64,000 nt of DNA from Pseudomonas sp. MRSN 12121 (GCF_000931465.1 NZ_CP010892.1:3185388-3249387); one strand, 5' to 3'. Counted from the stretch's first letter, positions 25,812 through 34,810 are shown. The notes: generated from the sequence alone by a model not told the origin. Numbers and translations: made by a program.

Positions 25812-26720
25812 ATGCAAGCGTTGTTGAACGAGATCCTCGACGAAGTCCGCCCTCTGATCGGCCAGGGCAAAGTGGCCAGCTACATCCCGGCGCTGGCCGA
25901 CGTGCCGGCCAATCAGCTGGGGATTGCCGTGTACGGCAACGATGGCCAGGTGTTCAGCGCCGGCGATGCCGATACGCCGTTCTCGGTGCAGAGCATTTCC
26001 AAGGTCTTCAGCCTGGTGCAGGCCATCGGCCATTCCGGCGAGGCGATCTGGCAGCGCCTGGGCCATGAGCCGTCCGGGCAGCCGTTCAACTCCCTGGTGC
26101 AGCTGGAGTTCGAGCGCGGGCGCCCGCGCAACCCCTTCATCAATGCCGGCGCGCTGGTGATCTGCGATATCAACCAGTCGCGTTTCGCCGCGCCGGCGCT
26201 GTCCATGCGCGATTTCGTGCGGCGCCTGTCGGGCAACCCGCAGGTGCTGGTGGACGGCCGCGTGGCCGAGTCGGAATACCAGCACCGCGCGCGCAATGCG
26301 GCGATGGCCTACCTGATGCAATCCTTCGGCAATTTCCACAACGACGTCGAGGCGGTGTTGCGCAGCTACTTCAGCCACTGTGCGCTGCGCATGAGTTGCG
26401 TCGACCTGGCGCGGGCCTTCTGCTTCCTGGCCAACGACGGTTTCTGCAAGCACAGCGGCGAGCCGATCCTCACGGCGCGCCAGACCCAGCAGGTCAATTC
26501 GATCATGGCCACCAGCGGCCTGTACGACGAAGCCGGCAACTTCGCCTACCGCGTCGGCCTGCCGGGCAAGAGCGGGGTGGGCGGTGGCATCGTCGCCGTG
26601 GTGCCGGGGCAGTTCACCGTCTGCGTGTGGTCACCGGAGCTGAATGCCGCGGGCAATTCCCTGGTCGGCATGGCGGCGCTGGAACTGCTCAGCCAGCGCA
26701 TCGGCTGGTCGGTGTTCTAG
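25812..26720 (+). CDS. glsB: Glutaminase (serine-dependent, GlsA/GlsB family)
   Basis: A 302-aa cytoplasmic glutaminase that hydrolyses glutamine to glutamate and ammonia. It has the beta-lactamase-like fold motifs: the catalytic Ser and Lys in [12 protein letters not shown] (SxxK), [34 protein letters not shown], and [19 protein letters not shown], the KSG-like element near the end. Length is exactly usual for the family. It starts at the ATG after AGTGCGAGTCAGAAC and stands alone, followed by two repeat elements. Confidence 0.93.
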   Translation: MQALLNEILDEVRPLIGQGKVASYIPALADVPANQLGIAVYGNDGQVFSAGDADTPFSVQSISKVFSLVQAIGHSGEAIWQRLGHEPSGQPFNSLVQLEFERGRPRNPFINAGALVICDINQSRFAAPALSMRDFVRRLSGNPQVLVDGRVAESEYQHRARNAAMAYLMQSFGNFHNDVEAVLRSYFSHCALRMSCVDLARAFCFLANDGFCKHSGEPILTARQTQQVNSIMATSGLYDEAGNFAYRVGLPGKSGVGGGIVAVVPGQFTVCVWSPELNAAGNSLVGMAALELLSQRIGWSVF

Positions 26721-26733
26721 AACGCCGCACCGG

Positions 26734-26885
26734 TGTAGCCGCTGCCGAGCTTTAGCGAGGCTGCGATCGGCAACGCAGTTGCCGCAAAACCTGCATCCGC
26801 GATCTGCCTGGAGAAATGCCGCGTCCGATTTGCGATCGCTACGCGATCGTGCGCAGCCTCGCTGGCGCTCGACAGCGGCTACAGG
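26734..26885. repeat. Intergenic repeat, copy A (152 bp)
   Basis: It runs from TGTAGCCGCTGCCGAGC to CAGCGGCTACAGG and has inverted ends TGTAGCCGCTG / CAGCGGCTACA. It contains the smaller inverted pair CGGCAACGCAGTTGCCG. Copy B, 12 nt further on, differs at only 8 of 152 positions. Shorter relatives occur at 29400-29600 and 30787-30870. It is a non-autonomous, REP-like palindromic family. Confidence 0.85.
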
Positions 26886-26897
26886 ATGCGCTGTCGG

Positions 26898-27049
26898 TGT
26901 AGCCGCTGCCGAGCTTTAGCGCGGCTGCGATCGGCAACGCAGTTGCCGTAAAACCTGCATCCGCGATCTGCGTGGAGAAATGCAGCGTCCGATTTGCGAC
27001 CGCTACGCGCTCGATCGCAGCCTCGCTGGCGCTCGACAGCGGCTACAGG
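26898..27049. repeat. Intergenic repeat, copy B (152 bp)
   Basis: A tandem, near-identical copy of the element at 26734-26885, in the same orientation and of the same length. It is followed by an extra partial end (CTCGGCAGCGGCTACAGGG). The two copies fill the gap between glsB and the downstream LEA-type lipoprotein gene. Confidence 0.85.
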
Positions 27050-27078
27050 CTCGGCAGCGGCTACAGGGATTGTGGGGG

Positions 27079-27552
27079 TTACCAGACGACGTTGGCGGTC
27101 TTGGGCAGGCTCAACTGGCCTTTGTCGACGAAACGCATGGTGCCGAACAGGCCGCCGGCGAGCTTGCCACGCAGCACGTAGGGCAGGTTGTCGAGGCTTT
27201 GCGTCTGGCTCAGGCCCAGGGTCTGGCGCAGCACGGCGAAGGCCGAGACGCTGACCGGCACCACCAGCACGCCCTCGGAGAAGCGCCCGATGGTGCCGCG
27301 CTGGTCGCTGACCCCGGACGCCAGCGGCCGGCCGTTGACTTCCAGGTCCAGCGCCACGCCGTTGTAGTCGATCGCGGTTTCATTGGGGTTCTGCAAGCGC
27401 AGCTTGATCGCGAAACGCACTTCCAGGTCCTGGCTGGGCAGGGGGTCGATGCCCACCACATTGATATTCAGCGGATCGCGCTGGGGAAACAGGGCGCAGG
27501 CGCTCAGGCTGAGCAACAGCAGGGACAGGATAAGGCCGAAGGATCTGCGCAT
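27079..27552 (-). CDS. LEA type 2 / WHy-domain lipoprotein
   Basis: A 157-aa protein with a lipoprotein signal (MRRSFGLILSLLLLSLSA|C, lipobox LSAC). One LEA-2 (WHy) domain follows: INVVGIDPLPSQDLEVRFAIKLRLQNPNETAIDYNGVALDLEVNGRPLASGVSD, then a beta-rich ending. Bacterial proteins of this type are inner- or outer-membrane-anchored and are linked to desiccation or hypersensitive-response-like domains. No enzymatic role is known. The GGAGAAG-type site is just before the ATG at 27552. Confidence 0.85.
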   Translation of the reverse strand: MRRSFGLILSLLLLSLSACALFPQRDPLNINVVGIDPLPSQDLEVRFAIKLRLQNPNETAIDYNGVALDLEVNGRPLASGVSDQRGTIGRFSEGVLVVPVSVSAFAVLRQTLGLSQTQSLDNLPYVLRGKLAGGLFGTMRFVDKGQLSLPKTANVVW

Positions 27553-27640
27553 CGCGGAAGGTCTCAGGAGAAGAAGGCTGCGACGAATCTAACGCGCCCA
27601 GGCCGTGGCTACAAACCGCGAGCGCTTTGCCGGTGCTTTT

Positions 27641-27764
27641 GTAGGAGCGAGGCTTGCCCGCGATAGCGTCCGGTCTGGCACCGCACGGGCAAGTCGGATC
27701 GCCGTCCGCCCGTTCTGTCGGCGCGAGGCTTGCCGGCCCTATCGCGGGCAAGCCTCGCTCCTAC
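27641..27764. repeat. REP pair
   Basis: Two perfect 26-nt inverted arms (27641-27666 and 27739-27764) of the GTAGGAGCGAGGCTTGCCCGCGATAG type are separated by 72 nt. A partial extra copy of the core lies at about 27720-27735. It sits at the 3' end of the permease gene. Confidence 0.88.
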
Positions 27765-27777
27765 AACGGCGTGGGGT

Positions 27778-29217
27778 TCAGGCGTTGGACTTGGCGCTCA
27801 TGTCCGGGTCCTGCATGACCTTGAGGGTCGCCGCTTCCGGGTCGAACTCGTCTTCTTCGAGCTCGATGAATTCTTCCGGCAGGAAGATGTTCAGCAGGAT
27901 CGCGCACATCGCGCCCACGGTGATCGGCGACTCGAAGATGTTGTGCAGCGCCTTGGGCAGCTCGCGCAGGACTTCCGGCACCGCCGCCACGCCCAGGCCC
28001 ATCCCCAGGGAAATGGCCACGATCAGCACGTTGCGCCGGTGCAATCCGGCTTCGGCGAGGATCTTGATCCCGGCCACGGCAACGGTGCCGAACATAATCA
28101 GGGTCGCGCCGCCCAGCACCGGCTTGGGCATCAGTTGCAGCACCGCGCCGATCACCGGGAACAGCCCCAGCAGCACCAGCAGGCCGGCGATGAAGTAGGC
28201 CACGTAACGGCTGGCCACGCCGGTCAGCTGGATCACCCCGTTGTTCTGCGCGAAGGTGACCATCGGCAGGCTGTTGAACACCGCCGCCACGGCCGAGTTG
28301 AAACCGTCGGCCAGCAGCCCGGACTTGATGCGCTTGATGTACAGCGGGCCCTTGACCGGCTGCTGGGAAATCATCGAGTTGGCGGTCAGGTCGCCGGCCG
28401 CTTCCAGGGGCGAGATCAGGAAAATCACCGCCAGCGGGATAAAGGCGATCAGGTCGAAGGAGAAGCCGTACTTGAACGGCACCGGCACGCTGACCATCGG
28501 CACGTCCGGCATCGTTGCCATGTCCACCCGGCCCAGCAGCCAGGCGACGACGAAGCCCAGGGTCAGGCCGATGACGATCGAACCCAGGCGCAGCATCGGG
28601 TGGCTGAAGCGGTTGAGGACCACGATGGTCAGCAGCACCAGGGCGGCCAGCCCCAGGTTGCTGGCGGCGCCCAGGTCCGCCGTGCCGAAGCCGCCGGCCA
28701 TGTCGGTGACCGCCACCTTGATCAGCGACAGGCCCATCAGGGTGATGATGGTGCCGGTCACCACCGGGGTGATCAGCTTGCGCAGCTTGCCGATGAACTG
28801 GCTGAGGAACATCTCGATAAAGGCCGCGCAGAAGCAGATGCCGAAGATGGTCGAGAGGATCTCTTCGTTGTTGCCGCCGCGGCCCTTGACCATCAGGCCG
28901 GCGCTGAGCAGCACGCTGATAAAGGAAAAGCTGGTGCCCTGCACGCACAGCAGGCCGGAGCCGATCGGCCCCAGGCGTCGGGCCTGGACGAAGGTGCCCA
29001 GGCCGGAGACGAACAGCGCCATGCTGATCAGGTAGGGCGTTTCGTTCTGCAGGCCCAGCACGCCACCGAAGATCAGGGTCGGGGAAATGATGCCGACAAA
29101 ACTCGCCAGCACATGTTGCAGCGCGGCGAAGATCGCCGCGCTGAAATGCGGGCGGTCCTCCAGGCCGTAGATCAGGTCGGACTTGTAGCGCGGCGTGGAG
29201 CGATCAGGTGCGGTCAT
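27778..29217 (-). CDS. Xanthine/uracil permease, NCS2 family
   Basis: A 479-aa membrane protein with about 14 hydrophobic segments and the NCS2 signature QNNGVIQLTGVASR, preceded by FNSLPMVTFAQ. SPLEAAGDLTANS and the N-terminal HVLASFVGIISPTLIFGG place it in the XanQ/UapA-type xanthine and uric acid branch rather than the UraA branch. It is a proton symporter for purines. The start is set at 29217 (MTAPDRST). An upstream in-frame ATG at 29253 also has a weak ribosome site. No purine-catabolism genes are adjacent. Confidence 0.87.
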   Translation of the reverse strand: MTAPDRSTPRYKSDLIYGLEDRPHFSAAIFAALQHVLASFVGIISPTLIFGGVLGLQNETPYLISMALFVSGLGTFVQARRLGPIGSGLLCVQGTSFSFISVLLSAGLMVKGRGGNNEEILSTIFGICFCAAFIEMFLSQFIGKLRKLITPVVTGTIITLMGLSLIKVAVTDMAGGFGTADLGAASNLGLAALVLLTIVVLNRFSHPMLRLGSIVIGLTLGFVVAWLLGRVDMATMPDVPMVSVPVPFKYGFSFDLIAFIPLAVIFLISPLEAAGDLTANSMISQQPVKGPLYIKRIKSGLLADGFNSAVAAVFNSLPMVTFAQNNGVIQLTGVASRYVAYFIAGLLVLLGLFPVIGAVLQLMPKPVLGGATLIMFGTVAVAGIKILAEAGLHRRNVLIVAISLGMGLGVAAVPEVLRELPKALHNIFESPITVGAMCAILLNIFLPEEFIELEEDEFDPEAATLKVMQDPDMSAKSNA

Positions 29218-29672
29218 GGGAAAGAGCCTGCCAATGACGTGTCGATGGGGCATGAAACACGTGGAAAAAGGGGCGCGACACGGGTGGTCGAAGGATGGCG
29301 CAAGACAAATCTGCGAACCCGGTCAGAAAAATGGAGGCGAAGAATGCCAGAAAGGCGCCGGGGCCAGAAGGGTAGATTTGCCCCAACACCGATGCACCGC
29401 GTTTCTCCAGGCAGATCGCAGGTCCAGGTTTTGCGGCAACTGCGTTGCCGATCGCAGCCTCGCAGGCTCGGCAGCGGCTACAAAGACGCTGCACTCCCTG
29501 TAGCCGCTGCCGAGCGTGAGCGAGGCTGCGATCGAGCTGGGCGGCATTCCGACAAAGCGCTCGCCAAACCAGGCAGCGCGTCTCTCCAGGCAGATCGCGA
29601 AATCGCTACTGACAGTTCCTGACAGGAGGCTCTGCTAAGCTGCGCCGGTCTTTTCCTGCCGAGCCTGCCGAC
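29218..29672. other. 455-nt intergenic region with a repeat copy
   Basis: This divergent gap lies between the permease and the WYL regulator. About 29400-29600 is taken up by relatives of the TGTAGCCGCTG repeat: TTGCGGCAACTGCGTTGCCGAT, CGGCAGCGGCTAC and TGTAGCCGCTGCCGAGC in mosaic order, with CTCCAGGCAGATCGC appearing twice (29405 and 29583). The remaining flanks must hold the two promoters. No gene is seen. Confidence 0.65.
29400..29600. repeat. TGTAGCCGCTG-family repeat, mosaic copy
   Basis: It contains both end types of the 152-bp element facing each other around 29470-29515 (CGGCAGCGGCTACA ... TGTAGCCGCTGCCGAGC) and the internal GCGGCAACTGCGTTGCCGATCGCAGCC. It looks like two half-elements joined end to end, flanked by a short direct repeat CTCCAGGCAGATCGC. 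Confidence 0.7.
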
Positions 29673-30389
29673 GTGTCGCGTACCACTCGTTTATTGACCC
29701 TGCTGCAAGTGCTGCGCAGCAAGCGCTGCCCGGTGACCGCCGCGGCGCTGGCGGCGGAGCTGGAGGTGTCCGAGCGCACCCTGTACCGCGACATCGCCGA
29801 GCTCACCGCCCTCGGTGCGCCGATTCATGGCGAGGCCGGGATCGGTTATGTGTTGCGCAGCGGCCTGTTCCTGCCACCCCTGATGCTCAATGCCGACGAA
29901 GCCGAAGCCATAGTGCTGGGCCTGCGGTATGTCGACCAGCGCGGCGACGAGGTGCTGGGCAAGGCCGCCGCCGATGCCCTGGCGAAGATCGCCGCGGTGC
30001 TGGCGCCGGCGGCCCGGGAAGCCTTGCACAATCCGACATTGCTGCCCGGCCCTCCGGGCTATCGCTTCCCGGAAAACGTGGTGCCGCTGAATGTCTTCCG
30101 CCAGGCCATCCGCGAGCAGGCCAAGCTGCAGATCGACTACGCCGACGTGAACCAGACCCCGAGCCAGCGCCTGATCTGGCCGCTGGCCCTGGGCTTTCTC
30201 AACGAGGCGCGGGTGATCGTCGCCTGGTGCGAGCTGCGCAACGATTTCCGCACCTTTCGCACCGACCGCATCGCCGTCGCCAGCGAGCAGGGTGAGCGTT
30301 ATCCGGGGCGCCGCAGCGACCTGCTGCGCACCTGGCGCCAGCGCATGCAACTGGACGATGCCGGGCGTTTCACTCCTGACAAGAACTGA
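29673..30389 (+). CDS. WYL-domain HTH regulator (YafY/DeoR-like)
   Basis: A 238-aa protein starting with GTG at 29673. The N-terminal HTH_11 is RLLTLLQVLRSKRCPVTAAALAAELEVSERTLYRDIAEL. A WYL domain follows (KLQIDYADVNQTPSQRLIWPLALGFLNEARVIVAWCELRNDFRTFRTDRI). WYL proteins sense small nucleic-acid-like or other ligands and regulate nearby or distant genes. It is followed after 54 nt by a SnoaL-like gene, which could be co-transcribed. Confidence 0.88.
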   Translation: MSRTTRLLTLLQVLRSKRCPVTAAALAAELEVSERTLYRDIAELTALGAPIHGEAGIGYVLRSGLFLPPLMLNADEAEAIVLGLRYVDQRGDEVLGKAAADALAKIAAVLAPAAREALHNPTLLPGPPGYRFPENVVPLNVFRQAIREQAKLQIDYADVNQTPSQRLIWPLALGFLNEARVIVAWCELRNDFRTFRTDRIAVASEQGERYPGRRSDLLRTWRQRMQLDDAGRFTPDKN

Positions 30390-30443
30390 CACCGCGGCGT
30401 CTTAGCATGGCGGCAGTCTCGATCAACAAGGAGTTGCAGCACC

Positions 30444-30785
30444 ATGTCCAGCACCGCCACCTCACTCGCACCGGCCATCGCCGCCTACCTGGCCGCCACT
30501 AATGGCCGCGACAGTTCGGCCGTCGCCAGTTTCTTCGCCGCGGACGCCCAGGTGTTCGATGAAGGCCAGCACCAGGCCGGCACCCGAGCGATTGCCCAGT
30601 GGATGGACGACACCGGGCGCCGTTACCAGCCACGGCTCGAGGTACTCAAGGTCCAGCAGCGCACCGGCAAGGTGCTGGTGGACAACCTGATCTCCGGCAG
30701 CTTTCCCGGCAGCCCGCTGGAGTTGCGCTACGTGTTCCGCCTCGACGAACAGGGCAAGATCGCCCGGCTGGATATTTCCTTGTAG
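30444..30785 (+). CDS. SnoaL-like / NTF2-fold protein (113 aa)
   Basis: A small cytoplasmic protein with one NTF2-like domain: AIAAYLAATNGRDSSAVASFFAADAQVFDEGQHQAGTRAIAQWMDD, ending LELRYVFRLDEQGKIARLDISL. AAGGAG is upstream of the ATG. Proteins of this type are isomerases, hydratases or ligand carriers, and the particular ligand is unknown. Its place directly after the WYL regulator in the same direction suggests a bicistronic unit. Confidence 0.78.
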   Translation: MSSTATSLAPAIAAYLAATNGRDSSAVASFFAADAQVFDEGQHQAGTRAIAQWMDDTGRRYQPRLEVLKVQQRTGKVLVDNLISGSFPGSPLELRYVFRLDEQGKIARLDISL

Positions 30786-30786
30786 C

Positions 30787-30870
30787 TGCTGTCGAGCGTG
30801 TTTCCAGATGGATCGCTTGCGGCAACTGCGTTGCCGATCGCAGCCTCGCGGGCTCGGCAGCGGCTACAGG
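30787..30870. repeat. TGTAGCCGCTG-family repeat, partial copy
   Basis: It holds the internal part TTGCGGCAACTGCGTTGCCGATCGCAGCCTCGCGGGCTCGGCAGCGGCTACAGG of the repeat family, with a degenerate left end (TAGCTGCTGTCGAGC). Another isolated right end, CTCGGCAGCGGCTACA, occurs at about 30919-30934. Confidence 0.75.
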
Positions 30871-30995
30871 GGTCGCGGCGCGCCTGTTTTTTGCCCAACA
30901 CTGAACGTGTCGTCGCTGCTCGGCAGCGGCTACACGGCATCGCAGTTCCCGGGGCGTGGCATACTGCGCGGCACATTTGCCGATGCGTGGACGCC

Positions 30996-32108
30996 ATGCC
31001 TTTCGATTCCCCCCTCAGCGCCTACCAGTACGCCCTCCAGGAGCGCGGTTTTGTCGCCGACGCGGCCCAGGAACGGGCGATGCAGGCCTTGCAGCAGTGC
31101 CATGCCGCCTTGCAGGAAGGGCGGCGTCCCATCCGGGGCGTCTATCTGTGGGGGCCGGTGGGGCGCGGCAAGACCTGGCTGATGGACCAGTTCTACCAGA
31201 GCCTCGACGTGCCGGCGCGGCGTCAGCATTTCCACCATTTCATGGGCTGGGTCCACCAGCGTTCGTTCCAGCTGACCGGCACCGCCGACCCGTTGCAGGC
31301 CCTGGCCCGGGAGCTGAGCGAAGAGGTACGGGTGCTGTGTTTCGACGAGTTGTTCGTCAATGACATCGGCGACGCGATCATTCTCGGGCGCCTGTTCCAG
31401 GTGATGTTCGAGCAGGGCGTGGTGATGGTCTGCACCTCCAACCAGCCGCCGCAACAGTTATATGCCGACGGCTTCAACCGCGAGCGCTTCCTGCCGGCGA
31501 TTGCCGCGATCGAGCAGCACATGCAGGTGGTGGCGGTGGACGGCGACCAGGACCATCGCCTGCACCCCGGGGCCGCCACCCAGCGTTACTGGGTGACCCC
31601 GGCCGGTGAGCCCAGCGCCCTGGGGCCGGTGTTCGCGCAACTGACCGCGGGGCAGGCGGTGTCCGGCGCGGCGCTGTCGGTGGGCTACCGCGAGGTGCAG
31701 GTGGTCAAGGCCAGCGAGCAGGTGCTCTGGTGCCGTTTCGCCGACCTCTGCGAACAGCCGTTCGCCGCGATGGACTTCATGGCCCTGTGCGACCGCTTCA
31801 GCGCGATCCTGCTCAGCAAAATCCCCGAACTCAGTGCGCAACAGCGCCCGGGGCGCATTGCCCGTGGCACCGAAGACGGGGTCGAGCGGGTAGAGGCCGG
31901 CGACCGCGAGCTGCCGCAGTTGTCGGTGCACGACGACGGCGTGCGGCGCTTCATTGCCCTGGTGGACGAATGCTACGACCGCAAGGTGCCGCTCTACCTC
32001 GAGGCGCAGGTGCCCATGGAGGCGCTGTACACCGAGGGCTACCTGGAGTTTCCATTCCGCCGGACCCTCAGCCGCCTGAAGGAGATGCAGTTGCAGCGTT
32101 TCGGCTGA
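30996..32108 (+). CDS. zapE: Cell division AAA+ ATPase ZapE
   Basis: A 370-aa member of the ZapE/AFG1 family. Walker A is YLWGPVGRGKTWLMDQFY, Walker B is VRVLCFDELFVNDIGDA, and sensor and C-terminal motifs are CTSNQPPQQLY and EGYLEFPFRRTLSRLKEMQ. ZapE binds the Z-ring late in division and lowers FtsZ polymer stability. The ATG at 30996 gives the usual length. Longer in-frame options run through the intergenic repeat and are rejected. It is the first gene of a rightward group with the DinB-like gene. Confidence 0.9.
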   Translation: MPFDSPLSAYQYALQERGFVADAAQERAMQALQQCHAALQEGRRPIRGVYLWGPVGRGKTWLMDQFYQSLDVPARRQHFHHFMGWVHQRSFQLTGTADPLQALARELSEEVRVLCFDELFVNDIGDAIILGRLFQVMFEQGVVMVCTSNQPPQQLYADGFNRERFLPAIAAIEQHMQVVAVDGDQDHRLHPGAATQRYWVTPAGEPSALGPVFAQLTAGQAVSGAALSVGYREVQVVKASEQVLWCRFADLCEQPFAAMDFMALCDRFSAILLSKIPELSAQQRPGRIARGTEDGVERVEAGDRELPQLSVHDDGVRRFIALVDECYDRKVPLYLEAQVPMEALYTEGYLEFPFRRTLSRLKEMQLQRFG

Positions 32109-32135
32109 GCAGGCCATTACAAGGGAGACCTGACC

Positions 32136-32723
32136 GTGAACCAGCCCCTGTCCCATCATCTGCTGACCATGGCCTACCAGAATGCCTGGGCCAACCACCG
32201 CCTGGGCAAGGCCTGGGAAGTGCTGGACCCGAGCGAGCTGGCGGCGCCGCGGGTGAGTTTCTTTCCCAGCCTCAAGGCCACCCTCAACCACATCCTCACG
32301 TGCGACTGGTTTTATGTCGACGCGCTGGAGCGCGAGATGCGCGGCGCGGCGCCGCGGCTCGACTGCTATGTGTTTTTCGACGACGAGGAACCCTTCGACC
32401 AGGCTGCCGACCTGCGGCGCGAACAGGCGCTGGTGGACCGTCGGCTGATCGCCTACTGCGAGCAATTGCGCGATGCCGACTTGCAGCGCATCGTCACCAT
32501 CGCCCGGGAACAACCGCAACGCGATACCCGGTTGCGCCTGCTTTCGCACCTGTTCGAGCACCAGTTGCACCATCGTGGCCAGGTGCACGCCATGCTCGCC
32601 GGCACCCGGGTGGCGCCGCCGCAGCTGGACGAGTTTTTCTGCGCGGGCGAGGCGGCCCTGCGCGCCGGGGACTTCGCCGAGCTGGGCTGGAGCGAAGCGC
32701 AGATCTGGGGCCCGGGCGCCTGA
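32136..32723 (+). CDS. DinB-family metal-dependent protein
   Basis: A 195-aa protein starting with GTG at 32136 behind AAGGGAGA. It is a four-helix bundle of the DinB/YfiT type with the three metal-ligand His in conserved places: LKATLNHILTCDWFYVDAL and LLSHLFEHQLHHRGQVHAML. Members are proposed thiol-dependent S-transferases using bacillithiol or other low-molecular thiols. In Pseudomonas the cofactor would be something else. It lies 27 nt after zapE. Confidence 0.83.
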   Translation: MNQPLSHHLLTMAYQNAWANHRLGKAWEVLDPSELAAPRVSFFPSLKATLNHILTCDWFYVDALEREMRGAAPRLDCYVFFDDEEPFDQAADLRREQALVDRRLIAYCEQLRDADLQRIVTIAREQPQRDTRLRLLSHLFEHQLHHRGQVHAMLAGTRVAPPQLDEFFCAGEAALRAGDFAELGWSEAQIWGPGA

Positions 32724-32824
32724 AGCAAAAGCGGCGCGGTATTTGCTCGTTTCGTCATGTCGCGCTGTTTACAATCGCCTGTGCCGGGTGCGTATCCGGA
32801 TCAATCGAATCGTTGAGGACACAC

Positions 32825-33316
32825 ATGGACGTTACAGACGTACTGGTACTCCAGGCCAGCTACAGCAACCCGGTACACGCCGAGGCGATCGCCCTGGTGC
32901 TGGACCACTACGCCCGGGATCCGATGGGCGGCGGCGAGCCGCTGGACCCGGATATGTTGCAGCAGTTGCCCGGGGAGCTGGCCAAGCGCCCGCATGCCTT
33001 CAGCGTGCTGGCCTTTGTCGGCGGCGAACCGGCGGGGCTGGTGAATTGCTTCGAGGGCTTTTCCACCTTTGCCGGACGGCCGCTGGTGAACGTGCACGAC
33101 GTCGCGGTGATCGACCGCTTCCGTGGCCTGGGCCTGAGCCGCAAGATGCTGCACAAGGTCGAGGAGATCGCCCGCCAGCGCGGCTGCTGCAAGATCACCC
33201 TGGAGGTGCTGGAGGGCAACGCGGTGGCGCAGGCTGCGTACCGCAAGTTCGGTTTCGACGACGCCAGGCTCGACGCGAGCCACGGCCGGATGCTGTTCTG
33301 GAATAAATTCCTGTAA
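32825..33316 (+). CDS. GNAT-family N-acetyltransferase
   Basis: A 163-aa acetyltransferase starting at 32825. The acetyl-CoA motif A is VHDVAVIDRFRGLGLSRKMLHKVEEIARQRGCCKITLEVLEGN, a near-ideal R-G-x-G-x-S loop. The motif B region is AVAQAAYRKFGFDD. The N-terminus (VTDVLVLQASYSNPVHAEAIALVLDHYARDPMGGG) is typical of a Pseudomonas-conserved subgroup. The acceptor substrate is unknown. It has its own AT-rich promoter region (TTTACAAT at about 32768-32775). Confidence 0.82.
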   Translation: MDVTDVLVLQASYSNPVHAEAIALVLDHYARDPMGGGEPLDPDMLQQLPGELAKRPHAFSVLAFVGGEPAGLVNCFEGFSTFAGRPLVNVHDVAVIDRFRGLGLSRKMLHKVEEIARQRGCCKITLEVLEGNAVAQAAYRKFGFDDARLDASHGRMLFWNKFL

Positions 33317-33388
33317 GCCACCGGCGTGGCGTTCATCGATCGATGAGCGCACGCCGCCGGTGCTCCTGGGGCAGGGGCGCCGCCCGGC

Positions 33389-34810
33389 TCATTGCGCCCG
33401 TGGTGGGTGGTTGAGCCGGGCGAATACCAGGCGGAACAGGGTAAAGCTGCCCGGTACGCTGCTGACCTCGGTACGGCCCTGGTGCAGGTTCATGATCGAA
33501 CGCACGATCGCCAGCCCCAATCCGGTGCCGCCTTCGGCGCGCGAGCGGCTGCTGTCGACCCGGTAGAAGCGCTCGAACAGATGCTCCAGATGCTGCTCGG
33601 GAATGCCGGCCCCCGGGTTGCCCACCGCCAGCGACACGCTCGAATCGTGTTCTTCCACCAGGATCGAAATGCTCGATGCCCGCGGGCTGTGGCGGATCGC
33701 GTTGGACAGCAGGTTGGAGATCGCCCGCTGGATCATCAGGCGGTCGCCATACACCTGGGCGTCGCCGGACAGGCTGATGCCCAGGTGCTTTTCCTCGGCG
33801 CTCAGGGCGAACAGCTCCATGACCCGCCGCGCTTCCTCGCCCAGCGAAACCTTCTCGAACGCCACCTGGGACGCCGGGTGGCTGACCTGGGCGAGAAACA
33901 GCATGTCGCTGACGATCCGCGCCAGGCGCTCCAGCTCCTCGGTGCTCGACTCCAGCACCGCCTTGTACTCCTCGGGCGGGCGCTCCCGGGACAGGGTGAC
34001 CTGGGCCTTGCCCATCAGGTTGGTGATGGGCGAGCGCAGTTCGTGCGCCAGGTCGTCGGAGAACTGCGAGAGCTGCTGCACGCCGCCGTCGAGCCGGTGC
34101 AGCATGAAATTGATGCTGTGGGCCAGTTCCGCCAGCTCGCGCGGCAGGTTGTCCGGCGTCAGGCGGTGGGTCAGGTCCTGGGTCGTGACCTTGGCCGCCA
34201 CCCGGCTGAACTGCTGCAGCGGCGCCAGGCCGCGTTGCACCACCCACCAGGCGCCGATGCCGATCAGCATCAGCAGCAGGGGCAGGGCGATCACGGTGGA
34301 GCGCAGGTAGGCGCTGAGCAGCGCCTGGTCGTTGGCCCGGTCCAGGGACAGCACCACCCGTACCTGATCGCCGTTGCGCAGGCTGATCAGGTTGGTCGCG
34401 CTGAGCAGGCGGTTGCCGGCGGGGTCGAGCCAGTCGAGGAAGGCCGGGCTTTCTGGGCGGGTCAGGGGCTCGGGCAGCGGCTCGAGGCTGCGGTTGCCGA
34501 TGTTCAACAGCGGTTCGGCAGCGGAATCGGGGCCGTAGATGCTCAGGTGCAGGTTGTCATGGCCCATCACCAGGTCCAGCAGCGAATGCGGCCGGGCGGC
34601 GATGTCGCCGGTCTTGAGGTCGGTGGTCAGGGTGTGGCGGATCTGTTCGAGCTTGCTGTCCAGGCTCTTCCTGGCCAGGCTGTCCAGCTCATGGCTCAGT
34701 GCCAGGTACGCCAGGGTCGCCAGCAGCAGCACCAGACCGGCGCCCATCAGGCTGACGGTCAGGCCCAGGCGCATCGACAGGCTGCTGGCAGCGCGACTCG
34801 CGGCTTTCAT
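33389..34810 (-). CDS. Heavy-metal-type sensor histidine kinase (CopS/CusS-like)
   Basis: A 473-aa membrane kinase. TM1 is near residue 15-35, a periplasmic sensor domain of about 135 residues follows, and TM2 is near 170-190 (STVIALPLLLMLIGIGAWWVV). Then come a HAMP domain, the H-box FSDDLAHELRSPITNLMGKAQV with the phospho-His, the N-box NLLSNAIRHSP, the G1-type AGIPEQHLEHLFERFYR and GGTGLGLAIVRSI. It matches the heavy-metal sensor kinase family (CopS, CusS, IrlS). It overlaps the response-regulator gene by 4 nt. Copper is the proposed signal because of the operator pair described under findings. Confidence 0.85.
   Translation of the reverse strand: MKAASRAASSLSMRLGLTVSLMGAGLVLLLATLAYLALSHELDSLARKSLDSKLEQIRHTLTTDLKTGDIAARPHSLLDLVMGHDNLHLSIYGPDSAAEPLLNIGNRSLEPLPEPLTRPESPAFLDWLDPAGNRLLSATNLISLRNGDQVRVVLSLDRANDQALLSAYLRSTVIALPLLLMLIGIGAWWVVQRGLAPLQQFSRVAAKVTTQDLTHRLTPDNLPRELAELAHSINFMLHRLDGGVQQLSQFSDDLAHELRSPITNLMGKAQVTLSRERPPEEYKAVLESSTEELERLARIVSDMLFLAQVSHPASQVAFEKVSLGEEARRVMELFALSAEEKHLGISLSGDAQVYGDRLMIQRAISNLLSNAIRHSPRASSISILVEEHDSSVSLAVGNPGAGIPEQHLEHLFERFYRVDSSRSRAEGGTGLGLAIVRSIMNLHQGRTEVSSVPGSFTLFRLVFARLNHPPRAQ

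Noticed and set aside
30798..30995. An N-terminal extension of ZapE by 66 codons
   Set aside because: The extension runs through the intergenic repeat and would give an abnormally long protein. The ATG at 30996 gives the family length.
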